A stretch of DNA of 64,000 nucleotides, from the NCBI GenBank assembly GCA_021234155.1, contig JAJEKV010000056.1:1903330-1967329 (forward strand), given 5' to 3'. The position numbers and the translations under genes are program-made. Each line of letters begins with the position of its first letter. The first letter of the stretch is position 1. The notes beneath the pieces are model-generated. The model searched no databases. It saw only the letters and a program-made list of their open reading frames with translations, and had not been told where the DNA came from. This DNA is from Isoetes taiwanensis. Its lineage: Eukaryota > Streptophyta > Lycopodiopsida > Isoetales > Isoetaceae. This document shows, in pieces, positions 11,203 to 21,904 of the stretch.

Positions 11203-11340
11203 CACGGTTTTTCCCTCAAAAACCCTTCGGGGCGAGGGTTTTTTAACCCGGACAGTAATAAGTTTGTTGTGCTCCTTCTGGGTCCCATAGGCGTGGACGA
11301 TAAAAAACTATTCTTATTCTTATTCTTATTCCTTTTAAGA
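11203..11340 (+). repeat. LINE 3' end, copy 1 (hairpin plus TTATTC tail)
   Basis: A 3'-terminal fragment of the LINE family also present at 11549, 15907 and 53740. It holds a hairpin (arms AAAAACCCT and AGGGTTTTT), then CAGTAATAAG, GGGTCCCATAGG, GTGGACGATAAAAA, and a microsatellite tail of TTATTC units up to about 11336. There is no coding part, so it is a severely 5'-truncated insertion. Confidence 0.6.
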
Positions 11341-11548
11341 ATATTAGAGGCACTTATAAACAATGTAATAGGTTCAAGTGTTTATGTGCAAGAATGTAGG
11401 GGTGGTGAATGCATATATGAGCCATTGATGAGATTCCTCTTTTCGGTTCTATGAGCCTTTATAAAAGGATCCATATAACACAAGCGACGCTTACACTAGC
11501 AAGCTCCTTCATGATAAATCTTTGTACAGTTTGACAGCAATCCTATTC

Positions 11549-11705
11549 CTGTCACAGTTTTTCCTTCAAAAACCCTTCGGGACGGGTTTTTTTTTTTTTA
11601 ACTCGCACAGTAATACGCTTGATGCGCCTCCTTTTTGGGTCCCATAGGCCAATTGGTCTCCGTGGACGATAAAAACTCTATTCTATTCTGTTTTGTTCTA
11701 AATTC
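11549..11705 (+). repeat. LINE 3' end, copy 2
   Basis: Same order as the copy at 11203: hairpin (AAAAACCC / GGGTTTTT), ACAGTAATACG, GGGTCCCATAGG, then GGTCTCCGTGGACGATAAAAA and a CTATT-rich tail. This copy keeps the full GGCCAATTGGTCTCC segment lost in copy 1. Confidence 0.6.
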
Positions 11706-13740
11706 TATACCAAGCCTTCTGAACCAATTCTGCTCCAGATGAATGTAACATTCAAAATGACTACAGACTACACTAGTTATTTTCAGGCTTGCAACCTGTG
11801 CTGGTGTTGATATGGTTAATTAAGTCAAAGCATGGCAAAGAGTTATCCTTTTCTTGGCTCAGATGGGCGGTACTTTAACAATTACTCCCGCTAGTTGTCT
11901 GATTTTGGCCATCTCTTGTTTGGCTTTTTGCATTAGATAAAGACCTCACTTGTTTACCTCATAATAGAATGCTAAATTGCCTAGAAACCTAATACATTCA
12001 ACTTAATAAGCAATGTTGGTGTTGCTTGTGCAACAAAGGTTATTTTGCAGACGGCTAAAGGTGGGCTATTAGTCCTTATTTTCTCATGTTGATAAGGTAA
12101 CATTTATTGCATCATCGTGTTGACGTAAAACTGATGAAGCTACTTTATGTCATAGATCCCCAGAGGATTCAGTATTGTTTGCAGTACAGGACATTTGCGT
12201 GCAAGAAAAAAAGGGTTCTTCTACCATTTCTTATTTGTATACTTACCATTAGGGGGGTTTTTTTGCTTCTATCTGGGGCATAACATATACTTTAGAGGTT
12301 AAATTAGCTTCCAAAGATCAGTATACTAGAGATTTTTTTGGCCATCCATCAAATGCAGACATCCATGCCCTTATTTCCAAGTGCATCCTGAGGCAAAAAT
12401 TATTAGCTCCTTGTTCAGCTCTTTGTATGGCTCCGGTTTATGCCATTAGTGGTCCTTATATTGATTATCTGAGTGTACTATTATGTCCAACGTCTTTGTA
12501 TGGTGCATGGTGCTATAGTCTATGTTATTAATGGTCCTTATACGACAAGTATAGTATTATGTCCAACTTCTTGTATGATGTCGTAGTTTGAAAATTGTAC
12601 GAAAAAATAAGACAAAAGCATGTTGCCATATTTTCCTTAGTTTGTTTACTTGCTAGTATGAAATGTGCTTGCGTACTAATCAGGATCTTTATACTGGAGC
12701 TCCCTTTTTGCTAATTCTCTCTGCTCTTTCTTTTCCATGGTAAGAACATTACATATGAACTTGCAAATAAATTGTAGGGAAGCTAATATAAATCCTGCAA
12801 TATCATTTTCATATATTTGCATCAAAATATTCATATGCAATTTTCGAAGAGCTGAAATTTTACCACTTTGATGTTCGAAATTTCAAGATGATTCTCTGTT
12901 GATTTTCAGTTCAACTTTTAAATATACGAAAAGTTCCTTTGGGCATCGAGAGTTGTTGGATGGGCATATTCGTGAGTTGTAACTCATTTCATTGACCCAT
13001 AGATAGCGATCCTCATTTGTGGGGTATGCTCCCGAAAGTTGGGACCATAGAGTGAGGTCAGAAAGATACTATAAGCTTTGAAACAAAATTTCTCAATGGT
13101 GTTTATTTGATACATGTAACTTTCAACTAAAGGGAGGGAAAAGAAAAGGGCTTTCGATGTCCTATGTCACAAATAAGGCCTCCTCAAATAAGCTCAAAAT
13201 ATCTGATATCACACTCTTCAAGTAAGTTTTATAACATCTGACATCACACAACCTGTGTCTAGGAACCATATGCATGGTTAACTCCAAATAAGGCCAAGGC
13301 TCATCAACCATAAGCTTTCATTACGCAGCAGTATAAAACAATGAAAGTTTCAAAAAAATCATCCAATGTATGCTAAACAGGTACGTTAAAGAGACAATCT
13401 ATTTGACATTGTTGTGGCGTTGCTGTTGAGAAAAATTTTGATAAGAACTTGACCACACTATTGTGCCTACCCAAGCAGAAAAGGCAGAATCTACAAGACT
13501 AAAAAGCTGGTGTAAAGTTGAAGAAGACGCATTGTATGCTTTATTTTACCAATTTACCCATTCCTCCTTTTACAGATTGTTTTTATTGCAATGAATGAAT
13601 CTCTTATATTCATAAAATGGAAACTGGATCGACTATATACCTTGGCGTGCATTCTTATACCACCATGTGGCACCATGCTAAAATGGAAGTCGAATTATTC
13701 CAATTCAGCATGACTGGCGAAGGAGGTCTTGTTTTTAGGG
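11706..13740. other. No gene seen
   Basis: About 2 kb of AT-rich sequence with no ORF worth noting and no repeat structure I could detect. It could be intron or intergenic sequence; nothing distinguishes them. Confidence 0.5.
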
Positions 13741-13852
13741 TTTTATTCTTAGATTAGGGTTCTTTAAGCAGATCACACAGAGCAGGTCACACAGAGCGGG
13801 TTCTTCGAGCAGGTCACAGTGAGTTCTTTGTAAAGAGTTTCATCTTTGTAGT

Positions 13853-13975
13853 AATCTGTTCAAATGCAGCCAGATTTGTTTCGTCTTTACAGCCAGATCT
13901 GTTCAAATATAGCCAGATCTATTCAAATACAACCAGATCTGTTTTGTCTTTGTAGCCAGATCAGTTCAAATGCTC
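13853..13975 (+). repeat. Short tandem repeat, unit AGCCAGATCTGTTCAAATA-like
   Basis: Five degenerate units of AGCCAGATCTGTTCAAAT or AGCCAGATCTGTTTTGTCTTT follow each other. Just upstream (about 13768-13816) GAGCAGGTCACA is itself repeated about three times. Confidence 0.6.
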
Positions 13976-14719
13976 CCTAATCTGTCTTTACAATTTCCAT
14001 TTTGTAGGGGAAGGGAAGCAAGAGCTCCACTTTCACAAAAATCGGTAGACATGCTCCGGGCAACTGCCGGTTGCGAGGCCTCTGTCGGTTTTGCAGAAGG
14101 GATCCTACCTCCCTTTCCATATACATCCTTTGTGACAAAAATCTCTCTTCCAGATAAACAAATCCTCCTAATATTTCTAATGGAACAGCCCATCTGTGTT
14201 GTATAACATGGAGCGTCGTATTCCTACTCCGAGAAGTGGCAATCAAGGCAAAAAATTCATGGTAAGCTAGGATGCATGGAATCAGCATGCTCCCCATCGC
14301 AGCTCATGCATCCTCGATCCCAGATGGCCCTTCCGCTTTCAAGCATGCTCTGAGGCATGCATCAGAATCCCCATCGATGGATGGGGCTTAAGGATAGGGA
14401 CTGCTCACAGCTGTTTTTTATGTCACCGTACTCGCTCCTGCAATGGCACCTGCAACCTACAATGGCAGACCGTTTGAACACCTGAAGTATCATTTCGAAC
14501 CTGCCATGGCACGACGTGATCTTGATGTCGTGGGGAGGCTCCAGTCTTCAACGATCTTTATTTCATTTGCGTGGTCGTTATGCTATTGTTATTTTATATT
14601 TCTTGTGGAAAAGAAAATATTGTTTTCTACTGTTGTTTTGCACGGTTTTATGAAAGTTTTTTTAGTAATGTGCTCCATTTTGAAGATACATGTCAACCTA
14701 ACAAGTTTTTAGCATGATG
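13976..14719. other. No recognised gene
   Basis: Overlapping short frames occur on both strands (13970-14206 plus, 13977-14297 minus, 14443-14712 plus). They shadow each other and contain no known motif. I see no support for a real gene. Confidence 0.35.
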
Positions 14720-14843
14720 CTCTCTTTTGCTAAGATGTCTCAATTTATCAAGTTTTTTAGCAAAATCAGTAAGTATCGTCACTCTCTTTTGCTAAGACCT
14801 CTCAATTTATCAAGTTTTTTAGCAAAATCAGTAAGTATTGTCA
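14720..14843 (+). repeat. 62-bp tandem duplication
   Basis: Two units (14720-14781 and 14782-14843), each beginning CTCTCTTTTGCTAAGA and ending in CAGTAAGTATYGTCA, differing at a few bases. Confidence 0.9.
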
Positions 14844-14980
14844 CTGGATAACTCTAACAGTAACTATTGTCACATAATCACCCTAACCTAATGTCATATA
14901 CTTGCATAGAAGTTAACCTTAGAGCCCGTTTTGGTTATTGTGGACAAGCTTGTTGGCAACTTGGTGGTTAACCACAAAAG

Positions 14981-15395
14981 TTGCATGTCTAGGTTTACCA
15001 TTGGACTTGCATGTCTAGGTTAACCATGTCTAGGTTTACCATTGGACTTGCATGTCCAAGCTTACCACTAGACTTGGTTGCCCAGGCTAACCATTGGACT
15101 TGCATGTCTAGGTTTACCATGTCTAGATTTGCCATTGGACGACCAATAGACTTGGTTGTCCAGGTTGTCCAGGCTAAACTTGGACAACTAAGTCTAGTGG
15201 TAAACGTGGACCTGCAAGTGTAATGGTAAACCTGGACAACTAAGTCTAGTGGTAAACCTGGATATGCAAGTGTAATGGTAAACCTGGAAACGTAAGTGTA
15301 ATGGTTAGCCTGGACAACTAAGTTCAGTGGTAAACCTGGATATGCAAGTGTAATGGTAAACCTGGACATTAAGTGTCATGGTTAGCCTGGACATG
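14981..15395. repeat. Foldback minisatellite
   Basis: The left half repeats TTGCATGTCTAGGTTTACCA-like units; the right half repeats the complementary GGTAAACCTGGACATGCAA-like units. Several direct copies on each side are therefore also inverted copies of the other side, and one strand can fold on itself over about 400 bases. The related frames on both strands (15011-15223 plus, 14995-15369 minus) are by-products of the repeat. Confidence 0.8.
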
Positions 15396-15906
15396 TCTAG
15401 TGGTAATAGTTGAGGAGTCCCATGCAACACAGACAAATGCCCTGCATTGCCTGCATCCTGGGGAATAAGAAGCCTGGACTATGAGAATTGTCCTACTTTG
15501 CCAATGGTGAGCCCGAGACCTTTTTTAATTTTGAAATGAAATCTAGTGGTTGAAATGAGCATATGGTTGTTTGCCACATGTAAACCTGTCTTAAGGTATG
15601 AGCTCGACTGTTCTTGGCTATGACCGAGTTTTGTCTCCTTCCTAAATGCTTCCGATCCTGATCTGTTCAGCTCGCCCTGATCAAGGCCGAGAGGCAAACC
15701 CAAGCAAGAGGAGCTCATCTAGCGCCGGCTTGGGGCGTTGCATTGAAGGCCAGGGCTGCCACAGAGCTAAGCTCTATTTTTGTGGACTCTTAGGCTCCAC
15801 CGTGGTTAAATGTGGAACATATAAATTTTAAGGTTATAGAAAGCATGTGCCACTTTGAAATATGTATCACAATTATCTCCAGCATTGATAATAGAATAGA
15901 ATAGAT
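15396..15906. other. No gene seen
   Basis: Mixed sequence between the foldback repeat and the LINE. Short frames (15479-15718 minus, 15646-15831 plus) lack recognisable motifs. Confidence 0.4.
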
Positions 15907-17050
15907 TTTTTTTATTGTCCACGGAGACCGTGCATCCATAACCTCCTAGAGGTATGACCCCAACAAGCCCACAGACGCCGTATTCAATAAGTCATGCAAC
16001 GACTGGCTGGTCACTAGTAACCGAACATACCGCGCTCGGATATGGGCAAATGCTGTGCAGATCTGGAGGGCATGACATTCATCTTCAATGGTGCTCTCAC
16101 GACAACACTGACAAAGACTCTCCTCCCGTGCTTTCTGAGTCCAACGCCCTGTCTCAATGCAGAGGCGATGTGCACCCGTGCAAATGGAAGCTATAAGTCT
16201 GTGCTTCTTCATAGGCAAATGGGTGTATAAGTATTGGTGTGGGCCTCTTGTGAGCCTAGGATTGACTTGATGCTGATAGTTTGCCAGCTTAATGTGCGTC
16301 AGAGCATCTGCATCCCAGAGCTTGCGAAGGAAAGTAGCATCTAGGTATAGCTTTAGTGCATTGTCATCCTTCTTTGTCCCTACCTGCACGCATCTGTTTG
16401 CCTGTACACCCCAACGTGAGAACCACTGAGCTTGTTTGTCCTTCCAGCAGGCTTTGGGGCGTTGAGGACCCATTGCTACGGCCAAATCAAGGTTGGCCAA
16501 ACGTGTATCACCCATAGCGACCACATTTTGGAAGTAAATAATATGGCGTTCCAATGCAGCCCGTTGAAGGGGTAGAAAACCTGTCTTCTGGAGTAAGATC
16601 TGGTATGGAACTATGGACTTTACCCCAAGGGCTCGTGCCAAGAAGGCTTTCGGCACCTGCTCGAGATCATTCCAGGTGGTGAGGGATATCACCGGACCCC
16701 ACACTTCTGCCCCATACAGGAGGACCGGCTCGACCAAGGCCCTAAACAAATGTGACTGGTGGCCTCAGGGATACAACTCTGCCTTGTGGCTATTGTTCTA
16801 CATGGCATACAGTGCTTTCCAACCCATCGTGACCCGCAACCTGACGGCAGCATCCCAATGCGTAGTAGTAGAGAACTCGATCCCCAAGTACTTGTAGGTC
16901 GGAATCATCTCTACATCTTGTCCCTTGTAAGTGAATGAGGGAGGCTGACAGGATGACGAAACTAGCAGCACCCTAATTTTGGCCAAGTTAACTCGCATGC
17001 CAGTGAATCGACAAAAAGTGTCAAGAGCATCCAGGTGACGTTGCATGTCT
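15907..17050 (-). pseudogene. LINE ORF2 C-terminal part, with 3' tail
   Basis: Two pieces in the same frame (17046-16798 and 16749-15946) are separated by in-frame TAG and TGA. They carry the end of the RT and what follows: GMRVNLAKIRVL, YKYLGIEF, FRALVEPVLLYGAEVWG and, near the end, LCQCC...IEDECHALQ, a zinc-binding CxxC...H pattern found after plant LINE RTs. The catalytic YADD lies upstream and is missing. After the stop, the strand reads GGTCTCCGTGGACAATAAAAAA and a TATTC-rich tail, the shared 3' end of this LINE family. The hairpin found in sister copies is absent here. A shorter sister lies at 53740-54330. Confidence 0.8.
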
Positions 17051-17660
17051 TACTCTAGTGTTAGAGATGCATCTCATTTGATTTGCAATCTATAATGATG
17101 AGATGCATCTTGTGCCCTAGAGATGCATCTCATTTGTTCTAAATAATGTATAATGGTGAAATACATCTCATTTGTTCTAAATAATGTTTAATGTTGATTT
17201 GCAATGTATAATGGTGAGATGCATCTTGTTTCTTCTAGATAATGTATAATGTTGATTTTGCAAATGTTGGATGCATAAAAGAGTGAACCATTATCTTAAC
17301 CTAACGCAAATCATTAGTCAGCCAAATGTTAGTCACACAAATGTTAGTCACACAAAGAACATCTTCCTATAACTTGATATGATTCAGGGATAATCAATCC
17401 CTCATCCAGGTTCACATGTATATCGTTCCAGACACGACTATACGTCCACATACCAATCGTTTGGTATGCACGTTGCTCTATCGCCCAGCCCTTCGACGAT
17501 GACAAGGGGACGGGTTCTTTCATGCACATGCATTCTTTAACGTTTTGTTATATTCACAAATGCAATCATAAAGAATCAATAACAAAGTAAACATGCATAA
17601 CGGAAATAATAATGTAAATATGCAAGCTTTTCAACAAATGATCAACCAAAACAAAAGATT
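17051..17660. repeat. AT-rich repeat family, copy 1
   Basis: It starts with irregular tandem units built on GAGATGCATCTCATTTGTTC and TAAATAATGTATAATG, followed by a unique-looking segment (CAGGGATAATCAATCCCTC..., about 17386) and CAAGCTTTTCAACAAATGATC. Copies 2 (18150-18845) and 3 (20396-20890) share these blocks. A short minus-strand frame (17344-17529) reads KGWAIEQRAYQTIGMWT and is partly conserved in copy 2. Class unknown; it could be an LTR or the end of a larger element. Confidence 0.65.
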
Positions 17661-18149
17661 CCAACAGAAACTCCAAAGATCCAACTCCGGCTATCCACCA
17701 AAGAATCTTTCATGTGCATTCTTGTTTGACTCTTGTCCACCTTTTCTGTGATATTTTCCATAAGGAATTACGAGCGATGCCATCCCCAATTTTGAAACTA
17801 CACTTCGAGGCTTTCCAGAATATTCAAAATCGCTCCATTTGGATGACTACTTGCCGAGTTATAACGTTTCAAAGATTGCCCTTTTTTTATACCATCTGCC
17901 TTTTCTAAAACTAGAACATATCTAGATATTAAATCTATTTCAACGTTAAAGGCCAGAATGGCCAGGATATCTTCTCTATTCCTCAAGTATCTTCCGTATC
18001 TTTGGAGAAAAGCCTTACTTCTTTATCACTTATGAAATTCACATCTACAACTATAATTTTCATGTTATTATTCCATCCTAGGGTCTAATTTACTATTCTG
18101 TCCTAAGGTCAATACTTATGTTAATTTCTTACTCAATAACCCCCTAGGT
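17661..18149. other. No gene seen
   Basis: Sequence between repeat copies 1 and 2. It contains a GAGGCTTTCCAGAATATTCAAAATCGCTCC-type segment (about 17808) that has the feel of LTR sequence, but no second copy exists in this window to prove it. Confidence 0.3.
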
Positions 18150-18845
18150 GTATTACATGCATCTCATTTGTTTTGAATAGTGTATAATGATGAGATGCAT
18201 CTCATTTGTTCTAAATAATGTATAATGCTAATTTTGCAAATGTGCTGTTGCGATTGCTAGAATGGTTGTCTTGGTTTTTCTGGACAAATAAAAAGGGCCA
18301 AGAGTGGCAGATTCAAATTTCGCATCCCATGCCTTAGAGATGCATCTCCTTTGTTCTAAATAATGTATAAAGGTGAGATGCATCTCATTTGTTATAAGTA
18401 ATGTATAATGCTGATTTGCAATTTATAATGGTGAAATCTTGTGCCTTAGAGATGCATCTTATTTGTCCTAAATAATGTATAATGGTGAGATGCATCTCAT
18501 TTGTTCTAAATAATGTATAATGTTGATTTGCAATGTATAATGGTGAGATGCATCTTGTTTCTTCTAAATAATGTATAATGCTGATTTTGCAAATGCTAGA
18601 TGCATAGAAAATTAAACCATTACCTTAACCTAAGGCGAATAATTACTCATCCAAATGCTAGTCACACAAATGTTAGTCACACAACATCTTCTTATAACTT
18701 ATTGTGATTCAGGGATAATCAATCCCTCACCCAGGTTCACAAGTATAGCGTTCCGAACATGATGACATGTCCATATACCAATCGCCTGGTATGCACATTG
18801 CTCTACTGCCCAGCCCTTCGGCAACGACATTTCTTTCATCCAAGC
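18150..18845. repeat. AT-rich repeat family, copy 2
   Basis: Same ATGCATCTCATTTG / TAAATAATGTATAATG blocks as copy 1, plus the CTTGGTTTTTCTGGACAAATA segment shared with copy 3. The minus strand at about 18690-18830 reads KGWAVEQCAYQAIGIWT, matching the short frame of copy 1. Confidence 0.65.
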
Positions 18846-19089
18846 TTTTTTGCATTCATCTCTTGATATTTCTAAAATGTCTTGATTGTTGTTAGATTTG
18901 AATTTCTGGATGAAATGAGTGGTCTTCCTTGTAAATCACATTCCACAATCATGCACTAATGGTCTTCCTTTTAATCTCTGCCTTTAACTTTGCACAAATC
19001 TGACTTTTGTAAACTAATAGGCACTCTGCATTATGTGTGGATCCATTCTGCATTGAGTAATTGATCTTGTTTTCTGCATTTTTACCTAG
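18846..19089. other. Probable intron sequence upstream of the peptidase fragment
   Basis: T-rich sequence ending in TTTTTACCTAG, a good 3' splice site directly before the first recognised exon. No earlier exon of the gene was found between here and 11.7 kb. Confidence 0.4.
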
Positions 19090-19963
19090 GTCTATGTTCA
19101 GGATGTTCCTGGTGCAGAATTGCGCCTCGGGGTTGGAAGCACCTCATGGTCTCCAATTATTGATCCTCAATTATCACCAAATGGTTCCTCCATAGCTCAT
19201 GTGCGAAATGATGAGATTTTTGTGGTGCCTATAACATCTGGAGAGCCTAAACAGATCACGTTTGGGGCCTGCATGGGAAAGGTAACATACAACTAACTAA
19301 AGTTGTACTCTCTGTCATTTTTCTATGTAGTTGACTGACCTGTGTGCCTTGCTGCAGACTCATGGAATTGCTGAATATATTGCACAGGTAAGTAATGTCA
19401 TCAATGTACTTACATATTGGTCTTGTAACATGTTGAAGGATGATGCCTCTTCTTCTTATTAGCCCCCAAATGCATGTCCTGCACTTTTTTCAGGAAGAGA
19501 TGGAAAGGAGAAATGGGTATTGGTGGTCACCAGATAGCAGTCTTATAGCTTTCACTGAAGTAGATTCATCAAGTGTCTTCTTTTCGGATCATGCATCAAG
19601 GCAAGGCCACTGTGGGCGGTGATGCCGAAGAAGATCATGCATACCCTTTTGCTGGTCATGTAAATGTGAAAGTACTTTGAGGGATTGTGCCTCTTTGTTG
19701 GGGAGATGTAACATGGGCAGATATCTGCTGTGGAGTACACGAAGAAGAAGAGTATCTTGCACGGGTTTCCTGGATGCCAGACATCTCTCTGATGGTTCAA
19801 GTCCAGAGTCATGATCACACTAAAATCAAACTATTAAGGATCAATTCAAAAACTGGACATCGTGAGCTTCTGTTTGTAGAGGAAAGTGACATATATGTAA
19901 ACGTATCTGATTGTTTCACCCCTTTGCATAAGGGCAGACTTTTGCATTGCAAAGAGAAATAAA
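19090..19963 (+). pseudogene. Dipeptidyl-peptidase-IV-like (S9B) gene fragment, broken
   Basis: Part of the beta-propeller of a plant dipeptidyl peptidase IV homologue, an enzyme that removes N-terminal dipeptides. Exon 19090-19281 gives VYVQDVPGAEL, DPQLSPNGSSIAHVRNDE and KQITFGACMGK. Exon 19358-19387 gives THGIAEYIAQ. The exon from 19494 gives EEMERRNGYWWSPDSSLIAFTEVDSS. Each has clean AG and GT borders. After SSV the frame is lost by a short indel: the true frame continues with FRIMHQGKATVGG and EEDHAYPFAG, hits a TGA near 19678, then resumes as DVTWADICCGVHEEEEYLARVSWMPD to DCFTPLHKG and stops at about 19963. The GYWWSPDSS and EYIAQEEM motifs are diagnostic for the family. The catalytic C-terminal half is missing, and with a frameshift and a stop this is very probably a pseudogene. 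AT-rich repeats flank it on both sides. Confidence 0.85.
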
Positions 19964-20131
19964 GGTTTTATAGTTCCACACAAGATATGTTGCCATCACT
20001 TTGTTTCCCTAAGGGCGCGAAGGGCCCAAAATTTTTTTTAATTGAACAACCAACACATAACTACCATTAACATTAATTAACTTAAACCATTGCATCTAAC
20101 ATTTTTAAATTACAATCCCCCTGAAACCCCC

Positions 20132-20382
20132 TTTGGTTTGGGTGCATATTCACACGGGGGGTTACGTAGGACACCGAGAGCCCCTAAGAACTTACAATAC
20201 ATGTATAAAATTAACACCATTAAGTATTTTATAAACATCAATATATCGTGTACAAAAACTTGTACAGGCATACTCCATAAACGAGGATCGCTATGTATGG
20301 TCCAGATAAAGGGCAAATATGCCCATCCGACAGCTCTCGATGCCTGGAGTAACCCCCCGCGTGAATATGCACCCAAACCAAA
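20132..20382. mobile_element. MITE with 50-bp terminal inverted repeats
   Basis: TTTGGTTTGGGTGCATATTC at 20132 is mirrored by the inverted sequence ending at 20382. The two 50-base arms (20132-20181 and 20333-20382) pair with only a handful of mismatches. The interior is AT-rich and non-coding. It lies beside the third copy of the AT-rich repeat. An inverted half copy lies at 22980-23085. The superfamily is uncertain because no clear target duplication is visible. Confidence 0.75.
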
Positions 20383-20395
20383 ACATGCAAACATG

Positions 20396-20890
20396 CAAGC
20401 TTTTCAACAAATAATCAACCAAAAGAAAGGATTCCAACAGAAACTCCAAAGATCTAGCTCGTTTGTTCTGAATAATGTATAATGCTGAGATACATCTCAT
20501 TTATTCTAAATAATATATAATGCTAATTTTGCAAATGTGCTATTGCGATTGCTAGAATGGTTGTCTTGGTTTTTCTGGACAAATAAAAAGGGCCAAAAGT
20601 GGCAAATTTAGATTTTGCATCCATGCCTTAGAGATGCATCTCCTTTGTTCTAAATAATGTATAATGGTGAGATGCATCTCATTTGTTATAAATAATATAT
20701 AATGCTGATTTGCAATCTATAATGGTGAGATCCATCTTGTGTCTTAGAGATGCATCTCATTTGTTCTCATCACGTTTGTTCTAAATAATGTATAATGTTG
20801 ATTTTTCAAATGCTGGATGCATAGAAGAGTAAACCATTACCTTAACCTGATGCAAATCGTTAGTTACCCAAACGTTAGTCACACAATTGT
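20396..20890. repeat. AT-rich repeat family, copy 3
   Basis: Begins CAAGCTTTTCAACAAATAATC, as in the end of copy 1, then carries the ATGCATCTCATTTG blocks and the CTTGGTTTTTCTGGACAAATA segment of copy 2. The order of blocks differs between copies, suggesting rearranged or partially deleted tandem members. Confidence 0.6.
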
Positions 20891-21094
20891 TTTCGCGTAG
20901 GTTCATGACAGGCGTGCTGATTCTAGAAATTTGCTTGTTGACATGTAACTTACAGGAAATTGTAGGCAAGGTTTTAATTTGAGGGAAACTTGTTGGTTGA
21001 TCTGAAATTTAAAGGAAGTTATAGGCAACATTTACTTGCTAGCAAGTTCCCCAAAAAAACGTAGGAAATTTTCTTTTAGTTAGCTAAAAATTTT

Positions 21095-21690
21095 CCGAAC
21101 CAAGATCCTACGTATACATGTGGAAATGGGTCCACTCAGGCACATTGTATGGCACCCACAATGAATCCCCCTTGATGGCCGACAAGCGAGGGATCTCAGA
21201 CCATTTTTTTCGGCCGGGATCCACGAATCCAGGGTAAGACTATCTTGACCTGCATAGCATAATACATACCAATCGGTCTTGGTGAAAATACCTTTACCTC
21301 TACCCTTTCCGAATCTCAACAAGGATTTCCTTTGGATTGGAGTCATGACCCCAAGTTGAAAGACATTACCATGCTCATAGTGGAAGACATTGTCTTGGTG
21401 TTATTGCACTAATATATGGATGCTTGTTGGTTGGTCTTCATGCAACTTCCAAATAGTTCGGGCCACTAACTTATCAATGTTGTAGATTTCATACATCTTT
21501 AATATGTCATCCCTGCAAAGCCCATCCAACCCAACAAGCTCCTTCTTCAGGTTCATCCTCTCCTGGTGGATGTTCATAACCATTTTAGGCGTCGGATAAT
21601 GCACAAGCTTCTGTTTGATCCATTCCTTCTTTTCGGTTGTGAGCCATGGAGCCAGCCTATACCTCAACCCGTTCTCAACAGCTAGTGCTT
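21095..21690 (-). pseudogene. MULE-type transposase fragment
   Basis: Read on the minus strand from 21690: a Lys-rich N-terminal part (LTTEKKEWIKQKL), then RDDILKMYEIYNIDKLVARTIW, HILVQ, a TAA in frame, HQDNVFHYE, FQLGVMTPIQRKSLLRFGKG, and an open frame to 21080. The order (a block ending in NVF-Y, a short gap, then LGV(Q/M)T...Q...FG.G) is that of MULE/SWIM-type transposases just before their first catalytic Asp. The DATFGTN-like block that should follow is not recognisable. With a stop in the middle and the catalytic part gone, it is a dead fragment. It shows no clear relation to the MULE at 10.5 kb. Confidence 0.5.
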
Positions 21691-21904
21691 TACTGTGGCA
21701 GATTGTAAATTGCTAGTTCACATGATCCCATTTGTGGTACGTAATTTGAGTGCAATTGGGAAGAATGTAGAGCTGCTATAAAGCAAAATGACATTGACAT
21801 TGAGAATTTCAAATACAAGGATTGACACGGACACCATGGCCATCGATCTGGTCTTGCCTCAACCGGATTTAACTACATGTTGCACATGCGGGAGCCGGGG
21901 TTCC

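Noticed and set aside
13970-14297. Three overlapping ORFs of 75-106 residues
   Set aside because: They shadow one another on both strands and contain no motif.
15011-15369. Repetitive-protein ORFs on both strands
   Set aside because: Direct consequence of the foldback minisatellite.
17344-17529. KGWA... frame as an independent gene
   Set aside because: Only about 60 codons, without upstream continuation, located in a repeat; kept as an observation in findings.
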